In this document: piece by piece, positions 36,035 to 46,232 of the stretch
How the letters are laid out: every line of letters begins with the position of its first letter
How positions within the stretch are numbered: the stretch's first letter is position 1
Notes under the pieces: generated by a model
Told to the model about the DNA's origin: nothing
Database searches by the model: none
Seen by the model: only the letters and a program-made list of their open reading frames with translations
Assembly (NCBI RefSeq): GCF_004791165.1
Contig: NZ_SRUZ01000001.1
Location: 230,382 to 294,381, forward strand
Reading direction: 5' to 3'
Length of the DNA: 64,000 nucleotides
DNA from: Mesorhizobium sp. M8A.F.Ca.ET.218.01.1.1
Lineage (GTDB): Bacteria > Pseudomonadota > Alphaproteobacteria > Rhizobiales > Rhizobiaceae
Position numbers and translations under genes: made by a program

Positions 36035-36492
36035 CCCTGGCCCCCGGCGCCCTGCCCCGCTCGGTCCTGTTCCTGTGCGGCATGAATGCCGTGCGCTCGC
36101 CGATGGCCGAGCAGCTGGCGCGCCGGATGCTGCCCCCCACCATTTTCGTCGCCTCGGCCGGTGTGCGCGCCGGCGAACGCGACCCGTTCGTCGATGCCGT
36201 GCTTGCCGAGGACGGCCTGACGCTTGGCGAACGTCATCCACGGACGCTGGACGATCTCGAGGACGACTATTTCGACCTGATCGTCACACTGGCGCCGGAG
36301 GCGCACCATGCCGCGCTCGAACTCACCCGCTCGCTTGCCGTCGAGGTGGAATACTGGCCGACGCCGGACCCGACCGATGCCGGCGGCACGCGCGAACACA
36401 TCATGGCCAGCTATCGCGACGTCCGCGAGCGGCTGAAGTTGCGCATAGGCCGACGTTTTTTGCTTCCAGGAGCAAAAAACGCGACGGATTAA
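36031..36492 (+). CDS. Low-molecular-weight protein tyrosine phosphatase family protein, probable CTG start
   Basis: The catalytic P-loop of this family is CX5R. Here it reads CGMNAVR, and the first ATG in frame (36082) is inside it, so starting there would delete the nucleophilic Cys. The frame is open upstream through SVLFLC, and the CTG at 36031 forms a CTGA overlap with the UPF0262 stop, a coupling geometry like ATGA. I therefore call a 153-residue protein with Cys16, Arg22 and the general-acid Asp in WPTPDPTD. No ATG, GTG or TTG is available in the stretch I checked above the motif. It may dephosphorylate tyrosine or, like ArsC relatives, reduce arsenate; the former is more likely. Confidence 0.78.
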   Translation: MTLAPGALPRSVLFLCGMNAVRSPMAEQLARRMLPPTIFVASAGVRAGERDPFVDAVLAEDGLTLGERHPRTLDDLEDDYFDLIVTLAPEAHHAALELTRSLAVEVEYWPTPDPTDAGGTREHIMASYRDVRERLKLRIGRRFLLPGAKNATD

Positions 36493-36554
36493 GCGTGTTC
36501 ACAAGCGAACGATTATCATATAGGTTCCGCCGAAATTCCGGCCAGAGTCGGAAG

Positions 36555-36602
36555 TAGAGCATGATCCGAAAACCGCTTCACACTTCTCGGCATCATGCTC
36601 TA
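36555..36602. repeat. Rhizobial palindromic repeat (RPE-like)
   Basis: A 48-bp inverted repeat has arms TAGAGCATGATCCGA and TCGGCATCATGCTCTA around an AC-rich centre. The sequence type GAGCATGATCCGAAAACCG...TCGG..TCATGCTC is one I recognise as abundant in Rhizobiales intergenic DNA. It lies about 35 bp before infA. Confidence 0.82.
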
Positions 36603-36636
36603 GGCGCCGAAACTGCCATCCAAGCAAAGGTATCGA

Positions 36637-36855
36637 ATGCCGAAGGAAGAAGTCCTCGAATTTCCGGGTATCGTCACGGAATTGTTGCCCAACGCGATGT
36701 TCAGGGTGAAGCTCGAAAACGAACACGAGATCATCGCCCATACGGCCGGCCGCATGCGCAAGAACCGCATCCGCGTGCTGACCGGCGACAAGGTTCTGGT
36801 CGAAATGACACCATACGACCTGACCAAGGGCCGCATCACCTACCGTTTCAAGTAA
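36637..36855 (+). CDS. infA: Translation initiation factor IF-1
   Basis: The 72-residue single OB-fold protein ([17 protein letters not shown] at the start, RITYRFK at the end) is full length and highly conserved. It occupies the ribosomal A site during initiation and assists IF-2 and IF-3. An AAAGG site precedes the ATG. The maf gene follows after 18 bp. Confidence 0.98.
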   Translation: MPKEEVLEFPGIVTELLPNAMFRVKLENEHEIIAHTAGRMRKNRIRVLTGDKVLVEMTPYDLTKGRITYRFK

Positions 36856-36873
36856 GATCAAGACCCGAGCGCG

Positions 36874-37500
36874 ATGAGCATTTTGCAAAAGCTGGTGCTT
36901 GCCTCGGGTTCGCCGCGCCGCATCGAACTCTTGCAGCAGGCCGGCATCGAGCCTGACCGTATCCTGCCAGCCGATGTCGACGAAACGCCGCTGCGTGCCG
37001 AGCACCCGCGCTCGCTGGCCAAGCGCTTGTCGAAGGAAAAGGCCGAGAAGGCGTACGCGTCGCTGAAGACCGAGACCGACTATGCGCCGAGTTTCGTGCT
37101 GGCCGCCGACACGGTGGTTGCCGTCGGGCGGCGCATCCTGCCCAAGGCCGAAACGCTGGACGATGCCGCCAACTGCCTCGGGCTCTTGTCCGGCCGTTCT
37201 CACCGGGTCTATTCAGGCATCTGCCTGATCACGCCGGGCGGCAAATTGCGCCAGCGGCTGGTCGAGACGCGGGTGCGTTTCAAGCGGCTGCCGCGCGAGG
37301 AGATCGACGCGTATGTCGCCTCGGGCGAATGGCGCGGCAAGGCCGGCGGCTATGCCGTGCAAGGCCTCGCCGGCTCCTTCGTCGTCAAGCTCGTCGGCTC
37401 CTACACCAACATCGTCGGCCTGCCGCTCTATGAGACGGCGACGCTGCTGTCGGGCGAAGGTTTCAAGACCCATCAAAACTGGTCGTCCGCGCGACCATGA
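36874..37500 (+). CDS. maf: Maf family nucleotide pyrophosphatase
   Basis: The 208-residue protein has the N-terminal [16 protein letters not shown] nucleotide-binding motif, the catalytic AADTVV and the later GRSHRVYSG. Maf proteins hydrolyse dTTP/UTP or modified pyrimidine nucleotides to monophosphates and can affect septation. Its stop overlaps the start of yacG (ATGA), and the order infA-maf-yacG is conserved in Rhizobiales. Confidence 0.94.
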   Translation: MSILQKLVLASGSPRRIELLQQAGIEPDRILPADVDETPLRAEHPRSLAKRLSKEKAEKAYASLKTETDYAPSFVLAADTVVAVGRRILPKAETLDDAANCLGLLSGRSHRVYSGICLITPGGKLRQRLVETRVRFKRLPREEIDAYVASGEWRGKAGGYAVQGLAGSFVVKLVGSYTNIVGLPLYETATLLSGEGFKTHQNWSSARP

Positions 37501-37694
37501 GCCTGGACGACAAAGTCACGCCGCTGCGGCCCAAGCGCCCGTGCCCCGAATGCGGCAAACCGTCGGCGCGCGAGACCTATCCGTTCTGCTCGACGCGCTG
37601 CAAGGACATCGACCTCAACCGCTGGCTGAAGGGCGCCTATGTCATCTCGGCCCGCGACGACGAGGAAGAACCCGACGCCGACGATCCAAAATAA
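37497..37694 (+). CDS. yacG: DNA gyrase inhibitor YacG
   Basis: The 65-residue zinc protein has CPECGKPS and [15 protein letters not shown], giving the four-cysteine zinc site, and an acidic tail ([10 protein letters not shown]). YacG binds the GyrB subunit and blocks DNA binding in E. coli. It overlaps maf by four bases and ends the housekeeping run. Confidence 0.94.
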   Translation: MSLDDKVTPLRPKRPCPECGKPSARETYPFCSTRCKDIDLNRWLKGAYVISARDDEEEPDADDPK

Positions 37695-37726
37695 GGCCAG
37701 GCCATCAGCGCGGGCCAGACTTTCGA

Positions 37727-38932
37727 TCAGGCTTCTGGCGAGCCCGCAGGGCCATTGGAGTCCGACTGCAAAAAGAATCTGTCGAGGAGGGGAATGCAGG
37801 CCGCCCCAAGGCCGGCTGCCTGCCGGTCCGACGTGCCCTCCCTGACGAAGAGAGACGCAAGATCGCTGGCGCCGATGGCCGTGAGCTTTTCCCTGATCTC
37901 CCTCACCAGCTCGGCTCTCACCCATTGCGGCATGAGGCCGTCCAGAACGATGCCCCTGAATGTGGCAAGCGCCGACGCCGAATGGACCGCCAGCGATATG
38001 CTGGACGAGGTTGCCTCAATCCATTTCCTGAGTTGCGGGTCAGGGGCGCGAGACCCTGGCGCCAGGCCGACATCGTCAACCGAAACCGATGTGCCGAGCG
38101 GTGCCACGCCGCCGGTCGCAGATGGCACCAGGATACGTCCGATCCCAGGCCTTGCATCGCGGCGCGAGAAGCCGAGCCGACCATGTTGGACAATGCCTCC
38201 GTCAAGCGAATGCCCGATGAAGATATAGAGGAAGTCGGGCGCGCCTCCGGCCAGCCCATAGGCCAGTTCCGCGCTGCATGCCGCCACCGCATCCCGGTCG
38301 AGATAGATCGATAGATGTGTTTCCTTGCCCAACTGCAGGGCCAGGTCCTCAAACTCGGCCCACGCGCTCTCCGGACCGTCCGTGCCCTTGCCGTTGGCAA
38401 CCGCCGCAAGAATATCCGAAGCTACCGCTATGCCGATGTCCTCCAGCCTCGCGTGCTGGGCTGAGGTCAGGCGCGAGCGCATCTCGGCAATCGCCGTATA
38501 TGCGATGCGTGCTATTTCACCCATTTCGCCCGCGCCGTACGACAGCCTTCGCTGCTCCAGGACCCCGCCGACAAAATCGACCAGTGCGATGTCCGCATGG
38601 CGCAGCCCCAGCCGCAGGCCAAGAAACAGCGCTCCCTCGGGATTGATCGACATCGGGACCGACGGCTGTCCGACCTTGCCTTTGACGGGCCTTCCCGCCA
38701 CCAGCAGTCCTTCCGCCTCGAGGGAGCGGACGATGACGGACGCGGTCTGCTTGGTGAGCCCGGTGATCTCGGCGATCTGAGCTTTGGACAGTTGACCGTG
38801 TATCCTGATCAGCGACAGGGCAAGACGTTCATTCGACGCGCGGAGGCCGACCTGGTTCGCGCCCCTGTAACCTGAATAAATACCGTTCGGGCTCGTTCGG
38901 GCAGAGCTTGCGCCACCTATACGTCCGGTCAC
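37727..38932 (-). CDS. ROK family transcriptional repressor
   Basis: The 401-residue protein starts at a GTG (38932). It has an N-terminal winged helix (about 27-90; LSKAQIAEITGLTKQTASVIV is the recognition region) and a ROK sugar-kinase-fold domain from about residue 95. The domain keeps ALFLGLRLG and LDRDAVAACSAELAYG. The CxCGxxGCxE zinc site of active ROK kinases and of NagC-like repressors is absent, so it should sense a sugar but not phosphorylate it. It is divergent from the SGNH esterase, and a palindrome with AAGTCAAT arms lies between them. Confidence 0.87.
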   Translation of the reverse strand: MTGRIGGASSARTSPNGIYSGYRGANQVGLRASNERLALSLIRIHGQLSKAQIAEITGLTKQTASVIVRSLEAEGLLVAGRPVKGKVGQPSVPMSINPEGALFLGLRLGLRHADIALVDFVGGVLEQRRLSYGAGEMGEIARIAYTAIAEMRSRLTSAQHARLEDIGIAVASDILAAVANGKGTDGPESAWAEFEDLALQLGKETHLSIYLDRDAVAACSAELAYGLAGGAPDFLYIFIGHSLDGGIVQHGRLGFSRRDARPGIGRILVPSATGGVAPLGTSVSVDDVGLAPGSRAPDPQLRKWIEATSSSISLAVHSASALATFRGIVLDGLMPQWVRAELVREIREKLTAIGASDLASLFVREGTSDRQAAGLGAACIPLLDRFFLQSDSNGPAGSPEA

Positions 38933-39023
38933 AGTGATACCCCAATAAGGACGCGCCCGCCGACCTTGGTGTTGGCGGACGCAGATACGACCCTTGGCAA
39001 GGATTTGCAGGAGGAGGGCAAAT

Positions 39024-39050
39024 AAGTCAATCGAAATTACCTATTGACTT
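39024..39050. promoter_or_regulatory. Candidate ROK operator in the divergent promoter
   Basis: Perfect 8-bp arms, AAGTCAAT (39024-39031) and ATTGACTT (39043-39050), flank an 11-base centre. The site lies about 50 bases before the SGNH gene and 90 bases before the ROK gene. A close relative occurs at 40284-40300. Confidence 0.6.
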
Positions 39051-39101
39051 GGTCTGCGACCTGAAAGTAGCTGGCATGGACCAAAGACGAGGGAAGCGAA
39101 G

Positions 39102-40271
39102 ATGATACGCGGCGACTGGATCGCAACATGGACTGCCAGCCCTATGAATATCTGGGCCGCCGACATGGTGATCCCAGGGTTCTACAACCAGACGGTTCGC
39201 GAGATTGCCCGCATCAGCGTCGGAGGCCGGCGGTTAAGGATACGGGTGTCGAACGAGTTCGGCAGCGCACCGATCGTCATCAACGCGGCGCACGTCGCAC
39301 TTGCGGGCGAGGACGGAGCCATCCAGCCCCTGACAAGCCGCCCCCTCACCTTTGGCGGCGAGGCGACCGCCTCGATTGCGCCGGGCGCTCCACTGTTCAG
39401 CGATCCCGTGGAACTGGCAACGCCCGCGCTGTCCCGGCTTGCCTTGAGTTTCTATGTGAGCGGCCATCTTCCGGTGGAAACCCATCATTACGAGGCGCAG
39501 CAGACGGCATTCATATCCATACCGGGGAATTTCGCCGCCTCCGAACTCCTGCCGCTTCAGCAAACCACCACCAGCCGCTACTTCGCTTCAGCCATCTATG
39601 TCGACGCAAAGGAAGGATCGCGCGCGATTGCCTGCTTCGGCGACTCCATCACCGACGGCTACGGCTCGCAGATAGACGGCGACAGGCGGTGGCCGGACAT
39701 TCTGAGCGAGCGGCTCAGCGCCGGCACCGCGACGCAGGACCTGGCCGTGCTCAATCTTGGTATCGGCGGCAACCGGCTTCTGAGCAATCGCCGCGGCACG
39801 AAGGCTTTGGAGCGGTTCGACCGCGATGTGCTCAGCCTGCCCAGGGTGTCGCATCTCATCATTCTGGAGGGCGTCAACGACATAGGCTGGCCCAACACCG
39901 CGCTTGCGGGCGCCGATGAGGCCGTAACGGCAAAACAAATCATATCGGCGATCCGGCAGCTTGCCGTGCGCGCCGAGACTGCCGGCATTCGCGTCATACT
40001 GGGGACCCTGACCCCATTCGAAGGAACAACATCGGAATCGCCGGTCGGCGATTTCTACACGCCCGAGAAAGAGAAGGTTCGCGGCGCCGTCAATGCATGG
40101 ATCCGAAAGGCCGAGGGCGTTTACGGCTTTGTCGACTTTGATGCCGCCGTTCGCGATCCCGGCCGGCCAACCAGGCTTCTCCCAGCCTATGATTGCGGCG
40201 ATCACATCCACCCGAGCGACGCAGGCTACAGGGCCATGGCGCAAGCCATCGACATGGCCCTGTTCGAATAG
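39102..40271 (+). CDS. SGNH/GDSL family hydrolase (cytoplasmic)
   Basis: The 389-residue protein has an N-terminal beta-rich region (about 1-170) followed by the SGNH catalytic domain. All four blocks are present: GDSITDG (180-186, Ser182), GIGGN (220-224), GVND (257-260) and DHIHPSD (Asp367, His370). There is no signal peptide, so it hydrolyses an ester inside the cell; relatives deacetylate sugars or polysaccharide fragments. It sits between a ROK repressor and a sugar ABC importer under matching palindromes, from which I infer that it de-esterifies an imported sugar derivative. Confidence 0.85.
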   Translation: MIRGDWIATWTASPMNIWAADMVIPGFYNQTVREIARISVGGRRLRIRVSNEFGSAPIVINAAHVALAGEDGAIQPLTSRPLTFGGEATASIAPGAPLFSDPVELATPALSRLALSFYVSGHLPVETHHYEAQQTAFISIPGNFAASELLPLQQTTTSRYFASAIYVDAKEGSRAIACFGDSITDGYGSQIDGDRRWPDILSERLSAGTATQDLAVLNLGIGGNRLLSNRRGTKALERFDRDVLSLPRVSHLIILEGVNDIGWPNTALAGADEAVTAKQIISAIRQLAVRAETAGIRVILGTLTPFEGTTSESPVGDFYTPEKEKVRGAVNAWIRKAEGVYGFVDFDAAVRDPGRPTRLLPAYDCGDHIHPSDAGYRAMAQAIDMALFE

Positions 40272-40283
40272 GCGAACAATTAG

Positions 40284-40300
40284 TAAGTCATTATGACTTA
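40284..40300. promoter_or_regulatory. Candidate ROK operator before the sugar importer operon
   Basis: A perfect 17-bp palindrome has arms TAAGTCAT and ATGACTTA around one central T. It lies immediately upstream of a TTGACA -35 box and shares the AAGTCA/TGACTT core with the site at 39024-39050. Confidence 0.62.
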
Positions 40301-40303
40301 TTA

Positions 40304-40332
40304 TTGACACCCGCCATTGTTTGTTGCATAAC
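40304..40332 (+). promoter_or_regulatory. Candidate promoter of the sugar importer operon
   Basis: TTGACA at 40304-40309 is followed after 17 bases by CATAAC (40327-40332). It lies 50 bases before the binding-protein gene and directly after the palindrome, so a bound repressor would cover the -35 region. Confidence 0.55.
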
Positions 40333-40382
40333 GTCCTCGAACGCTGGCGAGCCGTGACTGCAAGCGTCAATGGGAGGATTTC

Positions 40383-41336
40383 ATGCGAACCAATAGTCTG
40401 CGGTTGTCGCGCATAGCGCTGGCATGCACATTGAGTGCCTTCACCGCCTTCGGACCAGCGGCTGCTGGAGCGGCGGACCTTTCCTCGATCCTTTTCGTCA
40501 ACCCGCTGCCCAAATATCCGGCGTGGCGGCTGATCGGCGACTGCGTCGCCAATCGGGCGAAGGAGCTGAACATTCCCACGACCGAATCCGGTCCGACCAC
40601 CGGCAATCTCGATGCCACCGTCATGATTCAGCAAATTCAGCAGGGCATCGCCAACAAGGCGGGAGCGATACTGACTTTTCCGGCGACGGCGGGATTTGTT
40701 CCCGTGCTCCAGCAGGCGGGGAAGGCCGGCATCATGGTCGGCACGTTCTATGGTGCTTCCGGAACGGAATCCGGTTCGAACGTGAACATCGGTGCGAACT
40801 TCACACGGGTCGGCGAAATCTTTGTCGAAGCGATAGCAAAGCGCGAGGGGCCGCAGCATGTCGGGCTGATGGCGCAGGGACCAAGCGGCGCGGCCAAAGC
40901 CTTCGTCGACGGGTTCACCGCGGCGGCCGTGAAGACCCAGAACGTCACCGTGTCCGCTGTGGTCTACACCAATGACGATGCCAGTAAGGCGCTTGACCAG
41001 GCCAATGCCCTTTTGACGGCGCATCCCGAGGTCAACGTCATCGCCTCGCATATGGGAACCGCCACGCAGGGCGGGACCGCTGCCATCAAGTCAAAGGGCC
41101 TGACCGGCAAGGTCGTATTCGTCGCCAACGGGACGGCAGGTGGGGGCGAGCAAGGACTTGCCGACGGCACCGTCTACAAGTTGATGCTGCAGGATCTCTG
41201 CACGGCGGGTTCCAAAATGGTCGATTCCGTCGCGGCCATCGCTCGCGGCGAGGCGGTTCAGCCGCAGATCGATGTTGGCGTGCGCATGTTCGACGCGAGC
41301 GACTACAAGGCGTATCTCGCCAAGGGATGGCAGTGA
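40383..41336 (+). CDS. Sugar ABC transporter substrate-binding protein (RbsB/FrcB-like)
   Basis: The 317-residue protein has a Sec signal peptide (about 1-31, cleavage after AAGA) and a type I periplasmic sugar-binding fold. The N-terminal strand is SSILFVNPLPKYPAWRLIGDC, and hinge-region motifs such as MAQGPSGAAKAFVDGF follow. The class binds pentoses or hexoses such as ribose or fructose. A GGGAGG site precedes the ATG. It is the first gene of a three-gene importer operon whose next start overlaps its stop (TGATG). Confidence 0.88.
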   Translation: MRTNSLRLSRIALACTLSAFTAFGPAAAGAADLSSILFVNPLPKYPAWRLIGDCVANRAKELNIPTTESGPTTGNLDATVMIQQIQQGIANKAGAILTFPATAGFVPVLQQAGKAGIMVGTFYGASGTESGSNVNIGANFTRVGEIFVEAIAKREGPQHVGLMAQGPSGAAKAFVDGFTAAAVKTQNVTVSAVVYTNDDASKALDQANALLTAHPEVNVIASHMGTATQGGTAAIKSKGLTGKVVFVANGTAGGGEQGLADGTVYKLMLQDLCTAGSKMVDSVAAIARGEAVQPQIDVGVRMFDASDYKAYLAKGWQ

Positions 41337-42124
41337 TGGCAATCGCCCAGCCGGACATTCCGGCACCCGCGCTGGAGATGCGCGGGGTGGGCAAGTCGTT
41401 CGGCAACGTCAAGGCGTTGTCGAATGTCGATATCACCGCCGGGGTGGCCGAAATCCATGCCATTGTCGGCGACAATGGCGCGGGCAAGTCGACCACGCTC
41501 AAGATCATGTGCGGGATTTTCCGTCCGGATCAGGGGCAACTGCGACTGGGCGGAAAGTCGGTTGAGATACGGGACGCGTCGGCGGCCCATCACCTCGGCA
41601 TCTCGGTTGTTCATCAGGACCTCGCCCTTGTCGAATGCCTGGACATCGCCACGAACATGGCTTTGGGAGCCATTCCGCGCAGGGGGCGCTTCCGGCTGGA
41701 CCGTCGCCGCATGGAGACGGAAGCCGCCAAGGTGCTGGACGACCTGAAGATAAGGGTCGGCTCGGTCCGCACGCAGATCGGGCTCCTTTCTGGTGGCGAA
41801 CGTCAAATCGTCGCCATAGCCCGTGCGGTTCGGATGGATCTTCCGATCATGCTTCTCGACGAGCCGACCGCGGCACTGGGAGTCCGGGAGACGGCCCATG
41901 TGGGAGAAATCCTCGGCGAACTCCGGCAGCAGGGGAAAGCCGTCATCTGCATCAGCCACGACATGGATTTCGTGTTCCGCAACAGCGACAGCATCACTGT
42001 CATGCGGCTGGGGCGCTCGGTCGCGACGCGACGCACCAAGGATACCAGCCGTGATGAAATCATCGGACTGATTACAGGTGCGATCCAGGGCGACACTGCC
42101 AGTTCCGATCCAACTTTTGCCTGA
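41336..42124 (+). CDS. Sugar ABC transporter ATP-binding protein, single-domain (FrcA-like)
   Basis: The 262-residue protein has one ABC domain with Walker A GDNGAGKST, signature LSGGERQ and Walker B IMLLDEPTAALG, and an H-loop in ISHDMDFVF. E. coli RbsA and MglA have two fused domains of ~500 residues; the single-domain form is that of the rhizobial fructose importer (FrcA). It would act as a homodimer. The ATG at 41336 overlaps the preceding stop. Confidence 0.9.
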   Translation: MAIAQPDIPAPALEMRGVGKSFGNVKALSNVDITAGVAEIHAIVGDNGAGKSTTLKIMCGIFRPDQGQLRLGGKSVEIRDASAAHHLGISVVHQDLALVECLDIATNMALGAIPRRGRFRLDRRRMETEAAKVLDDLKIRVGSVRTQIGLLSGGERQIVAIARAVRMDLPIMLLDEPTAALGVRETAHVGEILGELRQQGKAVICISHDMDFVFRNSDSITVMRLGRSVATRRTKDTSRDEIIGLITGAIQGDTASSDPTFA

Positions 42125-42140
42125 ACGAGGGAACCAGACC

Positions 42141-43142
42141 GTGGCCAGCGAACAGGCAGAACACCAATCTTCGACAGCCTCTCAAGGTGTCCTTTCGGAA
42201 TTGATGTTGCGTCAGGAAACGACATTGCTGGCGGTCATCGTGGCGGTTGGGATCGTTGCCACGCTTCGCAACCCCGCATTCCTCAACCCGGCAAATCTCA
42301 CCGACATCGCCCGCGCGGCGGTGATCTATTTCGTCATGGGCTGCGGCGCTTCACTGCTCATGATCGGAGGCGGGCTCGATTTCTCCGTGGGCGCCGTCTT
42401 TACGCTTGGCGGCATCATCTGCGCGTGGTTGTTGGTGTGGGGAGCGCCCTGGCCGCTCGCCGTCCTGGCGGGCGTGGCGGCTGGTGCCGCCGTCGGATAC
42501 GTCAACAGCGTGATCATCGAGCGGCTGCACGTGCCTCCGATCATAGCGACGCTCGGCACATTCTTCATCGTCGGCGGGCTATGTGTCCAATTCACTGGCG
42601 GAGAAGACATTGTCCCGCTGCCCGAAACGTTTCAGGCCCTGGGTCAGGGAGCCGTGCTCGGCGTCCCCTACATCGTTCTCTATGCCATCGCGCTGGGACT
42701 GCTTTTCTGGTTCCTGCTCGAGCAGACGCCGTTCGGTGTCGAGACACGCGCGCTGGGTGGCAATCGCAAGGCCGCGATCGCCAACGGCCTCAAGGTCAAC
42801 AGGCTCGATACGATCCTCTACGTCACCGCCGGCGCCACCGCCGGCCTTGCCGGTGTCATCTACGCTGCGCGCGTTGGAAGTGGCCAAGTTGCCGCCGGCG
42901 GACCCTCGGTCACACTCTCGGTCGTCACGGCCGTGCTCATAGGGGGTATAAGCTTGCTCGGAGGCTTGGGCACAATCACCGGCGTTGCGGTCGGGGCCCT
43001 CTTGCTATCGGCGATCGATAACGCCCTCATCGTTGCCAGCGTGCCGCCCCAATACAACAGCATCATCATCGGCGCGATCCTTATCTGCGCAGTGGCGGTT
43101 GATCACATGCGCAGGGAACGTCTGTACAAGCGCCGCCGGTGA
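42141..43142 (+). CDS. Sugar ABC transporter permease (RbsC/FrcC-like)
   Basis: I chose the GTG at 42141, nine bases after GAGGGAA; an in-frame ATG at 42078 lies within the ATPase gene. The 333-residue protein has about ten helices and the RbsC-class GGGLDFSVGAVFTLGGIICAW and GGNRKAAIANGLKVNRL motifs, the latter being the ATPase-coupling loop. It completes the importer and converges with the GH4 gene 22 bp away. Confidence 0.88.
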   Translation: MASEQAEHQSSTASQGVLSELMLRQETTLLAVIVAVGIVATLRNPAFLNPANLTDIARAAVIYFVMGCGASLLMIGGGLDFSVGAVFTLGGIICAWLLVWGAPWPLAVLAGVAAGAAVGYVNSVIIERLHVPPIIATLGTFFIVGGLCVQFTGGEDIVPLPETFQALGQGAVLGVPYIVLYAIALGLLFWFLLEQTPFGVETRALGGNRKAAIANGLKVNRLDTILYVTAGATAGLAGVIYAARVGSGQVAAGGPSVTLSVVTAVLIGGISLLGGLGTITGVAVGALLLSAIDNALIVASVPPQYNSIIIGAILICAVAVDHMRRERLYKRRR

Positions 43143-43164
43143 GGTCTTCCCGGAGTTGCCCTGC

Positions 43165-44535
43165 TCAGGCCGCGTGGGTCTTGCGGCTTGTCCGCGCCCA
43201 GGCCGGCAGCCAGTCGCCGTGGGCGGCCAAGAGATCATCGACCAGCGACCAGATCTGGTCGAGGTCGAGTTCGGCCGCCGTGTGCGGATCCATCATCGCC
43301 GCGTGGTAGATGTGTTCGCGGTTTTCCGTCATCAGCGCCCGCACCGTCAGTTCCTGGACATTGATGTTGGTACGGATCAGCGCCGTCAGTTGTGGCGGCA
43401 GGTCGCCTATATAGGTCGGCTGAATGCCGGACGCGTCGACCAGGCACGGCACTTCGGCGGCGCAATCGCGGGGCAGCGAGGTGATGCAGCCATTGTTGCG
43501 GACATTGCCGTAGATCACCGACGGCTCGCCGGTCCAGACTGAATTCATGATCGAGGAGGCATACTCCTTGGACTCCTCGACCTCGATGCGCTGGGCCGAG
43601 CGGTAGGCCTGTGCCTGGTCCTTCCAGCGCTCGATCTGCTCGACGCAGCGCTTGGGATATTCATCGAGCGGAATGCCGTATTTCTCGATCAGATCGGGGC
43701 GGCCGTCCTTGATGAAATAGGGCGTGTATTCGGCGAAATGCTCCGAGCTTTCGGTGACGAAATAGCCCAGCCGGGTCAGCATCTCGTAGCGCACCTTGTT
43801 AGGACAGCGCGGGTTCCAGCCGGGCTTCGGCGCGCGGCCCTCGCGATAGGCGCGCACCAGGTCGGGATAAAGATCGCGGTAGGATCCGTCCGGCTGGCGA
43901 TGCTCGAACTTCAGATAGAAGGCCATGTGGTTGATACCGGCCGAGTGGTAACGAATCTCGTCGTAGGGAAGGTCGAGGTCGTGCGCCAGTTCCATGGCCG
44001 TGCCTTGCACCGAGTGGCAAAGCCCGACCTGCCGGATCTCGGGATATTTCTCCGATATCGCCCAGGTGTTGATCGCCATCGGGTTGACATATTGCAGCAT
44101 GATCGCCTGCGGGCAGACGGCGAGCATGTCCTCGCAGATCTTCCACAGATGCGGCACGGTCCTGAGGCCGCGCATGATGCCGCCAACGCCGAGCGTATCA
44201 GCGATGGTCTGGCGCAGGCCGTACGTCTTCGGCACCTCGAAATCGGTGACGGTGCAGGGCTCATAGCCGCCGATCTGGAAGGCGACTACGACGAAATCGG
44301 CGCCCGCCAGCGCCATACGCTGGTCCGTGTAGGTCTCGGCCTTCGCCTTGACGCCAAGCGTGGCGATCAGCTTGTTGACGACGACCGCGCTTTCTTCCAG
44401 CCGCTGCGGGTTGATGTCCATCAGCGCGATCGTGGCGCCCGAAAGCGCCGGCCGCTGCAGCACGTCGCCGACGATGTTCTTCATGAACACCGTCGAACCG
44501 GCGCCGATGAAAGTGATCCTGGGATGTCTTGCCAC
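43165..44535 (-). CDS. agaL2: GH4 family alpha-galactosidase (CHSV type)
   Basis: GH4 enzymes cleave glycosides by an NAD- and Mn-dependent oxidation/elimination mechanism in the cytoplasm. This 456-residue protein has the NAD loop ITFIGAGSTVF near its N terminus, the metal-site motif CHSV (about 173-176), diagnostic of the alpha-galactosidase (MelA) subgroup, and GINHM (200-204). An ATG at 44550 is followed by a GGAGG that sits ideally before the GTG at 44535, so I prefer the GTG. It is the last gene of the agp-like operon; the symbol follows S. meliloti synteny. Confidence 0.85.
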   Translation of the reverse strand: MARHPRITFIGAGSTVFMKNIVGDVLQRPALSGATIALMDINPQRLEESAVVVNKLIATLGVKAKAETYTDQRMALAGADFVVVAFQIGGYEPCTVTDFEVPKTYGLRQTIADTLGVGGIMRGLRTVPHLWKICEDMLAVCPQAIMLQYVNPMAINTWAISEKYPEIRQVGLCHSVQGTAMELAHDLDLPYDEIRYHSAGINHMAFYLKFEHRQPDGSYRDLYPDLVRAYREGRAPKPGWNPRCPNKVRYEMLTRLGYFVTESSEHFAEYTPYFIKDGRPDLIEKYGIPLDEYPKRCVEQIERWKDQAQAYRSAQRIEVEESKEYASSIMNSVWTGEPSVIYGNVRNNGCITSLPRDCAAEVPCLVDASGIQPTYIGDLPPQLTALIRTNINVQELTVRALMTENREHIYHAAMMDPHTAAELDLDQIWSLVDDLLAAHGDWLPAWARTSRKTHAA

Positions 44536-44554
44536 GTTAACCTCCGGCATGTGT

Positions 44555-46222
<1,668 letters not shown>

Positions 46223-46232
46223 CCCGGTCCCC

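Noticed and set aside
36082..36492. Phosphatase gene starting at the first ATG
   Set aside because: This start removes the catalytic Cys of the CX5R loop; the upstream CTG at 36031 is preferred.
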